A stretch of 5,016 nucleotides of DNA from Chloroflexota bacterium. GTDB taxonomy: Bacteria; Chloroflexota; Anaerolineae; Ardenticatenales; Ardenticatenaceae. Below the pieces are notes generated by a model, which did not search any database, was not told the DNA's origin, and saw only the letters and a program-made list of their open reading frames with translations. This document shows, in pieces, positions 1 through 5,016 of the stretch. The DNA lies in the NCBI GenBank assembly GCA_003520455.1, contig DOUV01000443.1, positions 773-5,788 on the forward strand. The letters are read 5' to 3'. The stretch's first letter is position 1; every line of letters begins with the position of its first letter. A program made the translations under genes and the position numbers.

Positions 1-2
1 GG

Positions 3-36
3 AGGTGCGACGCACTTTCCGAAGTGCGTCGCACCT
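3..36. repeat. Perfect 15-bp inverted repeat (hairpin) upstream of cbs
   Basis: Arms 3-17 (AGGTGCGACGCACTT) and 22-36 (AAGTGCGTCGCACCT) are exact reverse complements around a 4-nt loop, TCCG. No T-tract follows on the plus strand within about 15 bases, so this is not a textbook intrinsic terminator for an upstream gene. It lies about 100 bp before the cbs start. It could be the stem of a terminator without a U-tract, a dispersed intergenic palindromic repeat, or an operator. The inverted repeat is directly visible; its role is not known. Confidence 0.88.
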
Positions 37-62
37 GATCCGTGCGCGACTCCGGTTTGAGC

Positions 63-114
63 GAATCAGGTAACAGCGCGACGATGCGCGATTCAGCGCC
101 TGCAACGATGCAGG
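63..114 (+). other. Possible structured 5' leader of cbs
   Basis: Two short stems can be drawn. GAATC (63-67) pairs with GATTC (90-94) and encloses GCGC (76-79) paired with GCGC (86-89). A second hairpin has CCTGCA (99-104), loop ACGA, and TGCAGG (109-114). In addition, CTCCG (50-54) could pair with CGGAG (127-131), which would mask the Shine-Dalgarno sequence. I recognise no known riboswitch or T-box consensus here, and stems this short arise by chance in GC-rich DNA. Confidence 0.2.
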
Positions 115-127
115 TGGCTCGGACCTC

Positions 128-132
128 GGAGG
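128..132 (+). promoter_or_regulatory. Ribosome binding site deciding the cbs start
   Basis: GGAGG at 128-132, continuing as GGAGGAGAG to 136, sits 6 nt before ATG 139. The next in-frame ATG, at 175, is preceded by a pyrimidine-rich stretch with no Shine-Dalgarno match, so 139 is preferred. Confidence 0.85.
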
Positions 133-138
133 AGAGCA

Positions 139-1584
139 ATGTTCGATGCTGAACAGCCCGCGTGGTTCCCCCCAATGGAGACCCCGCCCGAAGATATATA
201 CGATACCATCCTCGAGACGATCGGCCGGACGCCGCTCGTGCGCCTGCACAAGGTAACCCGCGGGCTCAAGCCGACGGTCCTGGCCAAGTGCGAGTTCATG
301 AACCCTGGCGGCTCGGTCAAGGACCGCATCGGCATCGCGATCGTTGAGGACTACGAGCGGCGCGGGTTGCTCACGCCCGGCGGCACGATTGTCGAGAGCA
401 CCTCGGGCAACACCGGCGTCGGTCTGGCCATCGCCGCTGCGGTCAAGGGCTACCGGGCCGTCTTCGTGATGCCCGACAAAATGTCGGAGGAAAAGATTCG
501 TCTGCTGCGGGCCTTCGGCGCCCGCGTGGTGATCACACCCACTGCGGTCCCACCCGACGACCCGCGCAGCTACTATAGTGTGGCCCGGCAGATCGTGGAG
601 GAGACGCCCGGCGCGGTGCTGGCGAACCAATACCACAACCCGGCCAACCCCCAGATTCACTATTGGACCACGGGTCCGGAGATCTGGCAGGGGAGCGGGG
701 GGCGCGTCACCCACTTTGTGGCCGGGATGGGCACCGGCGGAACCATCAGCGGGACCTCGAAATACCTCAAAGAGCAGAATCCCGCCGTCAAGACGATCGG
801 CGTTGACCCCGTCGGCTCACTCCTCTACGAATATTTCTACACTGGCCGGATGGCCGAAGCCTTCACCTACAAAGTCGAGGGCATCGGCGAGGATATCCTG
901 CCCGGCACCCTCCACTTTGACCTGGTCGACCAGGTCGCCCAGGTCAGTGACAAAGAGAGTTTCCTGATGACCCGGCGGCTCGTCCGAGAAGAAGGGCTCT
1001 TCTGCGGTGGGTCCTCGGGGACGGCTGTGGTAGGGGCGCTCCACGTCGCTCGTGAGCTTGGCCCGAGCGATGTGGTGGTGGTGATCCTTCCCGATAGCGG
1101 TTCGCGCTATCTCAGTAAGGTCTTCAACGACGACTGGATGCGCGAGAACCGCTTCCTGGACTACAGCCTCCTCGGTGAGGGTCGTATCAGCGATATCCTG
1201 GAGCGCCGGGGCGAGCGCGATCTCATACTGGCGCACCTGACGGATCGCAAACTCGACGTCATCAGGATGATGAAGGAGAATGATATCTCGCAGGTGCCGG
1301 TGGTGGAAGGCGAGGATGGCAACCAACGCTACGTCGGGATCGTCAACGAGCGGGACATCCTCAACCATCTCCTGGGCGCCGGGCACCGTCATGACCCGGC
1401 CGAGACCATCGAGGATATCATCAGTACCGACGCTGCCCTCGTCGGCCTCGACACCTCGTTGGACGCGCTGGCTGAGGCCTTCACCAGTGGTACCGTCGCC
1501 GTGGTCGTTAACAATTCCGGCCAGGTCCAAGGCATCGTCACTAAGATCGACCTGATCGATTACCTGGCCCGCCGGCTACGATAG
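139..1584 (+). CDS. cbs: Cystathionine beta-synthase with C-terminal CBS-domain pair
   Basis: This 481-residue cytosolic PLP enzyme of fold type II should join serine and homocysteine to form cystathionine, the first step of transsulfuration toward cysteine. The catalytic domain spans about residues 18-335. Visible motifs are NPGGSVKDRIG, with K61 as the expected Schiff-base lysine, STSGNTG (87-93) facing PLP, VEGIGEDILP (247-256), the glycine loop GTGGTISG (198-205) that binds the PLP phosphate, GGSSG (290-294), and PDS (318-320), whose serine contacts the pyridine ring in the family. Two CBS domains follow, about 349-412 and 424-481. The second ends in GIVTKID (465-471), the usual adenosyl-ligand contact pattern, while the first has Asn403 at the equivalent position. 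There is no N-terminal heme domain, unlike the human enzyme. The length and motif wording resemble actinobacterial CBS, which is about 460 residues. An O-acetylserine sulfhydrylase role is less likely because of the CBS pair and the EGIGED motif. No gamma-lyase gene is visible next door. Confidence 0.92.
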   Translation: MFDAEQPAWFPPMETPPEDIYDTILETIGRTPLVRLHKVTRGLKPTVLAKCEFMNPGGSVKDRIGIAIVEDYERRGLLTPGGTIVESTSGNTGVGLAIAAAVKGYRAVFVMPDKMSEEKIRLLRAFGARVVITPTAVPPDDPRSYYSVARQIVEETPGAVLANQYHNPANPQIHYWTTGPEIWQGSGGRVTHFVAGMGTGGTISGTSKYLKEQNPAVKTIGVDPVGSLLYEYFYTGRMAEAFTYKVEGIGEDILPGTLHFDLVDQVAQVSDKESFLMTRRLVREEGLFCGGSSGTAVVGALHVARELGPSDVVVVILPDSGSRYLSKVFNDDWMRENRFLDYSLLGEGRISDILERRGERDLILAHLTDRKLDVIRMMKENDISQVPVVEGEDGNQRYVGIVNERDILNHLLGAGHRHDPAETIEDIISTDAALVGLDTSLDALAEAFTSGTVAVVVNNSGQVQGIVTKIDLIDYLARRLR

Positions 1585-1603
1585 GCATACGCGGCTCGAG
1601 CAT

Positions 1604-1630
1604 TCCTGTTCCCTGCCACGTGTCCTGTTC
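1604..1630. repeat. Two direct copies of TCCTGTTC
   Basis: TCCTGTTC occurs at 1604-1611 and again at 1623-1630, 19 bp apart start to start, which is close to two helical turns. The pair lies just after cbs and upstream of the possible promoter of the sugar genes, a fitting place for an activator or repressor site. Two 8-mers are weak evidence on their own. Confidence 0.3.
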
Positions 1631-1658
1631 TGCGTATTTTTTTATCCACTCCTACAAA
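1628..1658 (+). promoter_or_regulatory. Possible promoter for the sugar gene cluster
   Basis: The gap after cbs is unusually AT-rich between 1635 and 1660 and contains seven T residues at 1637-1643. TACAAA (1653-1658) could be a -10 element, with a poor TTCTGC (1628-1633) as -35 at a 19-nt spacing. A start near 1665 would place the large hairpin at the very 5' end of the transcript. The assignment rests on base composition and one partial hexamer. Confidence 0.2.
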
Positions 1659-1665
1659 ATAGGGT

Positions 1666-1706
1666 GTGTCGCGTGTGCGAGCGCGTCGCGCTCGCACACG
1701 CGACAC
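1666..1706. repeat. Perfect 19-bp inverted repeat between cbs and the sugar genes
   Basis: Arms 1666-1684 (GTGTCGCGTGTGCGAGCGC) and 1688-1706 are exact reverse complements around a 3-nt loop, GTC. On the plus strand six T residues follow at 1717-1722, but 10 nt beyond the stem, so it is not a canonical intrinsic terminator. The hairpin begins 81 bp after the cbs stop and ends 42 bp before the next start codon. It could end cbs transcription, act as an operator palindrome, or form a stable leader hairpin on the downstream mRNA. It shares the 7-mer GCGTCGC with the hairpin at 3-36, but the two are not copies. Confidence 0.9.
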
Positions 1707-1735
1707 CAATATGAGCTTTTTTGATCTCTCGCTCG

Positions 1736-1742
1736 AAAGGAG
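1736..1742 (+). promoter_or_regulatory. Ribosome binding site selecting GTG 1749
   Basis: AAAGGAG at 1736-1742 is 6 nt before GTG 1749. This spacing supports the GTG codon as the true start of the sugar isomerase/epimerase gene and places Ile5 to Trp10 (ISLAGW) in the first barrel strand. Confidence 0.85.
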
Positions 1743-1748
1743 ATCCGC

Positions 1749-2546
1749 GTGACTGATCGCATCTCGCTCGCCGGCTGGAGTTTGGTCCGCCGCTTCCGCG
1801 GCGAGACGACTCCGCTGGCGCTGCTCGACTTCCCGCGGGTCGCGCGCCAGGAGTTCGGCTTCGACGCTATCGAGCTCAACAATGTCTTCTTCGAGTCTAC
1901 CACGTCCACATATCTGAGCGACCTTCGCCGCCGCGCGGATGGCGAAGGCGTCGCGATGCTGAACATTGCGGTTGACAAGTGTGGGGACATGGCTTCGCCC
2001 CGCGAGTGGCGCGAGGCGGTCAAGCGCCACCGGTCCTGGCTTGACGCTGCGTTGGCCCTGGGGTGCACGGCGATTCGCGCCAACGTGGGCGGCTACGATG
2101 CGCCCTCCGCTCTCGTGGCCCTGGCGGTCGCGAAGGAGAGTTTTGCCGCGCTGGCGGCTGAGGCCGCCGAGCGCGGCGTGATGCTCCTGATCGAGAACCA
2201 CTGGGGCCTCTCGGCCGACCCGGCCGCAATCGTGACGATTGTCGAGGCCGCGAACACGCCCTGGCTCGGCACGCTCCCTGACTTCGGCAACTTCCCCGAC
2301 GAGATTCGCTACGCCGGCCTGGCCCAAATCGCGCCCTACGCCAGGGCGGTCCACGCGAAATTCTATGACTTCGCCCCCGATGGTAGCCAACCGCGGCTTG
2401 ACATCGCCCGCTGCGTTGAGATTCTGCGAGCCGCGGGGTATCAGGGCTCCTGGGGGATCGAGTACGAGGGCAAGGGCGACGAACACGAGGGCATCGTTCG
2501 CAGCCGCGACATGCTGCGAGCGCTGCTGGAGGCCCCGCCCGCCTGA
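1749..2546 (+). CDS. TIM-barrel sugar (phosphate) isomerase/epimerase, AP endonuclease 2 superfamily
   Basis: The 265-residue cytosolic protein has the layout and length of the xylose-isomerase-like TIM barrel family (AP_endonuc_2), which includes ketose 3-epimerases, hydroxypyruvate isomerase, and IolE and IolI. Barrel strands are visible at ISLAGW (5-10), FDAIELN (38-44), AIRANVGG (108-115), MLLIEN (145-150), LGTLPDFGN (173-181), AVHAKFYD (200-207) and WGIEYEG (235-241). Likely metal ligands are E149, D178, H202 and E238. Their order and spacing match the E/D/H/E set of Agrobacterium D-psicose 3-epimerase (150/183/209/244), although family-wide spacing makes this only suggestive. No signal peptide is seen. 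It starts with GTG behind a strong Shine-Dalgarno sequence and is followed after 157 bp by a second sugar-isomerase-like gene and a sugar kinase, so a role in rearranging a sugar before phosphorylation is likely. The exact substrate is not readable. Inositol-pathway IolI or IolE activity is an alternative, but no other iol gene is seen. Confidence 0.82.
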   Translation: MTDRISLAGWSLVRRFRGETTPLALLDFPRVARQEFGFDAIELNNVFFESTTSTYLSDLRRRADGEGVAMLNIAVDKCGDMASPREWREAVKRHRSWLDAALALGCTAIRANVGGYDAPSALVALAVAKESFAALAAEAAERGVMLLIENHWGLSADPAAIVTIVEAANTPWLGTLPDFGNFPDEIRYAGLAQIAPYARAVHAKFYDFAPDGSQPRLDIARCVEILRAAGYQGSWGIEYEGKGDEHEGIVRSRDMLRALLEAPPA

Positions 2547-2594
2547 GGCGATTCGGGCCGCCGTGGATTTTTATCGCCGGGATCGAGCGTGAAT

Positions 2595-2666
2595 GTCAGG
2601 CTACCGGGGGAGTTGCCCCGCCGGGCCTCGTTCCTGACGCTCGCGCATCGTTCTCATCTGCGTGAG
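2595..2666 (+). other. Two possible tandem stem-loops before the xylose-isomerase-like gene
   Basis: GTCAGG (2595-2600) pairs with CCTGAC (2633-2638) and encloses CGGGG (2605-2609) paired with CCCCG (2616-2620). Immediately after, 2640-2647 pairs with 2659-2666 over 8 bp, including one G-U pair, with an 11-nt loop. This fills much of the 157-bp gap between the two isomerase genes. The structures could set relative expression or stabilise processed mRNA ends. No T-tract follows, so a terminator is unlikely. The rest of the gap shows no small gene that I can support. Confidence 0.3.
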
Positions 2667-2683
2667 AAATCGGTGATGACACC

Positions 2684-2693
2684 GGAAAGGGGA
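2684..2693 (+). promoter_or_regulatory. Ribosome binding site for ATG 2704
   Basis: GGAAAGGGGA at 2684-2693 is purine-rich and ends 10 nt before ATG 2704. The spacing is slightly long but acceptable, and no other in-frame start close by has a better match. Confidence 0.65.
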
Positions 2694-2703
2694 CCAGAAT
2701 CCA

Positions 2704-3849
2704 ATGGCACTTCCCGATCTCAGAGCCCAGGCCACCCGGCGCACAGCCGAGCAGATGCTCGAACATCTGCGGTCGTTCGAGTTGGACCTGAAGTTTTCGG
2801 CGGGCATCTGGTTCTTCTCGCCCCCCTTCAGCCGCTTTCACGCCAGGTACAAACCCGAACTCACCATCGAGCAGCGGCTGGAGATCGCCGCCGGGCTGCA
2901 CGACTATGGCCTGGTCGGGCTGGAGGCACACTACCCGAACGAGATCAACGAGCAGAACCTCGGCCTGTGGCAGCAGTTCACGAACGATACCGGCATCCGG
3001 CTCATCACCGTCATCCCGCTGCTGTTCTGGGATGAGCAGTTCGAGTGGGGCTCGCTCTCCAACCCGCTCGACGGGCCGCGCCGTGCGGCGATCGAGCGGA
3101 CGAAGCACGCTTTCGAGCTGAACAAGGAGTTGGACACCGACTTTGCGGTGGTCTGGCCCGGAATCGATGGCTATGAGAACCCGTTCGGCCACGACTTCGT
3201 GGCCATGCGCGACCGCTTTGCCGAGGGACTGGCCGAGGCCATGGACGATGTGCCGGGCGTCCGCGTGGCGTTCGAGCCGAAGCCCTATGAGCCACGCGGG
3301 CACATCTTGTACGGCACTACTCCCGAGGGGCTGCTACTCGCGCACAAGGTCGAATCGATGCTGCAGCGGCCGGCCAATCGGCGGCTGCTCGCCGAGGGTC
3401 ATGCCCTGTGCGCCATGAATCCCGAGGTTGGCCACGTGCTGATGGGCTTCGAGGAGCTGGCGTACGCGTTTAGCTGGCCACTCGCCGAGGGGCGCCTGGC
3501 GCACAGCCACTGGAACAGCCAGCCGTTGGGGAACTACGACCAGGACCTCAACGTGGGAATGGTCTCCCCCGAGCAACTTGATGCCTTGATGTACACGCTG
3601 AAGATGTATGGGTACCGCGGGTATTTCGGCATCGATATCAATCCGGAACGGATGCCGGTAGAGAGCGCCTTGAAAATCAGCATGGACGCGATCCGCGCCG
3701 CCAACGACCGCATCAACGAGCTGGATCATGAGGCGATCCTCTTCAGCCACGCCCACCCCGACCGGGCTCGCGGCTGGCTGGAAGCATACCTGGTGCGCGC
3801 CCGGGCGCCCCACCCGGATCGTTTGCCACCACTGCCTCCTCTCAAGTAA
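2704..3849 (+). CDS. Xylose-isomerase-like sugar isomerase (divergent, TIM barrel)
   Basis: At 381 residues the protein matches the length of actinobacterial-type xylose isomerase and keeps its motif order. KFSAGIWFF (30-38) is strand 1. EAHYPNE (74-80) holds H76, which aligns with the catalytic histidine. WPGIDGYE (151-158) matches the WGGREG block. FEPKPYEPRG (190-199) gives E191 and K193, NPEVGH (239-244) gives E241 and H244, NYDQDLNVG (277-285) gives D279 and D281, and FGIDINPER (308-316) gives D311. These cover most of the two-metal site that moves hydride between C1 and C2 of an aldose and ketose. Two changes stand out: H269 (in AHSHWN) replaces the usual metal-binding Asp of xylose isomerase, as in L-rhamnose isomerases, and N79 sits where the Asp partner of the catalytic His is expected. 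The C-terminal helix is followed by a proline-rich tail (about 368-381). Sugar aldose-ketose isomerase is well supported, but D-xylose as substrate is not. It lies 57 bp before a sugar kinase gene, probably in one operon. Confidence 0.85.
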   Translation: MALPDLRAQATRRTAEQMLEHLRSFELDLKFSAGIWFFSPPFSRFHARYKPELTIEQRLEIAAGLHDYGLVGLEAHYPNEINEQNLGLWQQFTNDTGIRLITVIPLLFWDEQFEWGSLSNPLDGPRRAAIERTKHAFELNKELDTDFAVVWPGIDGYENPFGHDFVAMRDRFAEGLAEAMDDVPGVRVAFEPKPYEPRGHILYGTTPEGLLLAHKVESMLQRPANRRLLAEGHALCAMNPEVGHVLMGFEELAYAFSWPLAEGRLAHSHWNSQPLGNYDQDLNVGMVSPEQLDALMYTLKMYGYRGYFGIDINPERMPVESALKISMDAIRAANDRINELDHEAILFSHAHPDRARGWLEAYLVRARAPHPDRLPPLPPLK

Positions 3850-3894
3850 TCGCCGGCAGGCTCGAGATTTCTTTGCCGAGGCATCCTTCAGAGC

Positions 3895-3901
3895 GGGAGG
3901 A
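3895..3901 (+). promoter_or_regulatory. Ribosome binding site selecting GTG 3907
   Basis: GGGAGGA at 3895-3901 is 5 nt before GTG 3907. The reading frame is open back to the previous gene's stop at 3847-3849, and no ATG, GTG or TTG other than 3907 occurs in that frame, so the start is well defined. Confidence 0.85.
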
Positions 3902-3906
3902 TTCAC

Positions 3907-5016
3907 GTGGAAGGCAGGCAAGCAGAGGTTGTGGTCGCCGGTCATATCTGCCTGGATGTCATCCCAACGTTTGGGGAGCGGGAAGGCGGGCTCGAAGCGT
4001 TGCTCGTTCCCGGCAAACTGGTGGAGGTCGGACCGGCGGTCCTGGCGCCGGGGGGTGCGGTGTCCAACACCGGCCTGGCGCTGCACCGCCTCGGGGTGCC
4101 CACTCGCCTGATGGGGAAGGTGGGCGACGACCTGTTTGGGCGCGCGATCCTGGACGTGCTGCGGCAGCGGGAGCCCGCGCTGGCCGAGGGGATGATCGTC
4201 ACAGAGGGAGAGCCCAGCTCGTACACCCTTGTCGTGAACCCCCCAGGTGTCGACCGGATATTCTTTCACTGCCCCGGAACCAATGATACCTTCGGCGCCG
4301 GCGATGTGGCCGACGAGCAGGTGGCCGGGGCGCGCCTGTTCCACTTCGGCTACCCACCGATCATGCGCCGGATGTACAGCGCCGAGGGCAGAGAGTTGGA
4401 GGCCTTGCTGCGCCGGGTGAAGGCGCACGGGCTGACGACGTCGCTGGACATGGCCAAACCTGATCCGGAGTCGGACGCCGGGCGTGCCCCGTGGCCGGCG
4501 CTGTTGGCGCGCGTCTTACCCTTCGTTGACGTCTTCCTGCCCAGCCTGGACGAGATCCTCTTCATGCTGGATCGGGAGCACTTCGAGCGGATGCAGCGGG
4601 GCGGGAGCCTGGCGAACGCGCTCCTGGAGGCCGGTGGGCTCTTACTGCGTGAGCTGTCGGAGCGCTTGCTGGGACTCGGTACCGCCGTGGTCGCGCTGAA
4701 GTTGGGTGACCAGGGTTTGTATCTTCGAACAACAGGAGACCCCGACCGCCTGGCGGACCTGGGTGAGGGTGCCCCTGGGGACCCGCAGCCCTGGCTGGAC
4801 CGGGAGCTCCTCGCCCCCTGTTTCAAAGCCAACGTGGTTGGGACAACGGGTGCAGGCGACTGTACGATCGCCGGCTTCCTGGCGGGGCTGTTGCAGGGGT
4901 TGTCGCCGGAAGAGGTGATGACCGCTGCCGTAGCCGTCGGCGCGTGCAGTGTGGAACGGGCCGACGCCACCAGCGGCGTGCCGGCCTGGGCGGCCGTGAA
5001 GCGGCGGGTCCAGTCC
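3907..5016 (+). CDS. PfkB/ribokinase-family sugar kinase, C-terminus cut by window end
   Basis: The open frame runs from GTG 3907 to the last base with no stop, giving 370 visible residues. It belongs to the PfkB family, which transfers phosphate from ATP to a sugar or nucleoside hydroxyl in the cytosol. The N-terminal strand [11 protein letters not shown] (8-18) carries D17, the usual substrate-binding Asp. [15 protein letters not shown] (49-63) and GKVGDDLFG (70-78) form the first family signature. The ATP-side signature is [17 protein letters not shown] (311-327), with D318 as the expected catalytic base. The first position of DTxGAGD is Gly312 instead of Asp. A similar string, DTFGAGD, occurs earlier (127-133) but lies in the region before the lid-domain linker and is not the active-site loop. 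At 370 residues or more it is longer than ribokinase (about 310), with extra sequence around 219-245 and 276-300. It directly follows the xylose-isomerase-like gene, suggesting that it phosphorylates the ketose produced there. The substrate is unknown. Confidence 0.88.
   Translation, partial: MEGRQAEVVVAGHICLDVIPTFGEREGGLEALLVPGKLVEVGPAVLAPGGAVSNTGLALHRLGVPTRLMGKVGDDLFGRAILDVLRQREPALAEGMIVTEGEPSSYTLVVNPPGVDRIFFHCPGTNDTFGAGDVADEQVAGARLFHFGYPPIMRRMYSAEGRELEALLRRVKAHGLTTSLDMAKPDPESDAGRAPWPALLARVLPFVDVFLPSLDEILFMLDREHFERMQRGGSLANALLEAGGLLLRELSERLLGLGTAVVALKLGDQGLYLRTTGDPDRLADLGEGAPGDPQPWLDRELLAPCFKANVVGTTGAGDCTIAGFLAGLLQGLSPEEVMTAAVAVGACSVERADATSGVPAWAAVKRRVQS

Noticed and set aside
99..138. T-box or SAM/SAH riboswitch controlling cbs
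   Set aside because: I could not find the conserved T-box sequence or the core residues of the known classes. Only short generic stems are visible.
817..1530. 237-residue minus-strand open frame inside cbs
   Set aside because: It is antisense to conserved catalytic and CBS-domain sequence. Its His- and Asp-rich composition reflects the complementary codons.
1637..1643. T-run after cbs as an intrinsic terminator
   Set aside because: No stable stem directly precedes the seven T residues, so the terminator pattern is incomplete.
1560..2486. 308-residue minus-strand open frame over the epimerase gene
   Set aside because: It mirrors a well-supported plus-strand gene, crosses the intergenic hairpin, and has no recognisable motif.
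2589..3035. 148-residue plus-strand open frame beginning before the xylose-isomerase-like gene
   Set aside because: It overlaps the real gene in another frame for most of its length, is Arg/Pro/His-rich, and has no good Shine-Dalgarno sequence at its GTG start.
4281..4305. DTFGAGD at kinase residues 127-133 as the ATP-site motif or a sign of two fused kinases
   Set aside because: The downstream part of the signature does not continue after it, and a complete ATP-site block occurs at 311-327 in the expected place. There is only one kinase domain.
3334..4428. 364-residue minus-strand open frame
   Set aside because: It lies opposite the xylose-isomerase-like gene and the kinase, both with clear family motifs. 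Its composition shows no recognisable domain and it is explained by GC-rich antisense codon bias.

Overview
The window comes from a GC-rich bacterium; third codon positions are mostly G or C. All four convincing genes lie on the plus strand, each behind a good Shine-Dalgarno sequence, and two of them start with GTG. The first protein resembles actinobacterial cystathionine beta-synthase and the third resembles the actinobacterial type of xylose isomerase. High GC, GTG starts and short perfect hairpins would suit Actinomycetota or high-GC Chloroflexota such as Thermomicrobia. This placement is an inference from style and not a proven assignment.

Layout: bases 1-138 hold a perfect 15-bp inverted repeat (3-36) and a leader with small possible stem-loops. 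Bases 139-1584 encode a complete PLP-dependent cystathionine beta-synthase with a C-terminal CBS-domain pair and no heme domain. The gap 1585-1748 is the most structured non-coding stretch: it has two copies of TCCTGTTC, a T-rich segment with a possible promoter, and a perfect 19-bp inverted repeat with a 3-nt loop (1666-1706). Bases 1749-2546 encode a TIM-barrel sugar (phosphate) isomerase/epimerase. The gap 2547-2703 carries two possible tandem stem-loops. Bases 2704-3849 encode a xylose-isomerase-like TIM-barrel protein. After 57 bp, a PfkB/ribokinase-family sugar kinase begins at 3907 and is cut by the window end at 5016 without a stop.

Working together: cbs appears to be its own unit, making cystathionine from serine and homocysteine. 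The next three genes look like one carbohydrate-use cluster: an epimerase/isomerase, an aldose-ketose isomerase and a sugar kinase. The natural reading is that an unusual aldose or ketose is rearranged and then phosphorylated, but the substrate cannot be read from sequence. The main points of interest are the metal site of the xylose-isomerase-like protein, which mixes xylose-isomerase and rhamnose-isomerase ligands, the altered anion-hole motif of the kinase, and the hairpins between genes. I found no clear sign of a mobile element, CRISPR array, tRNA, rRNA or defence system.
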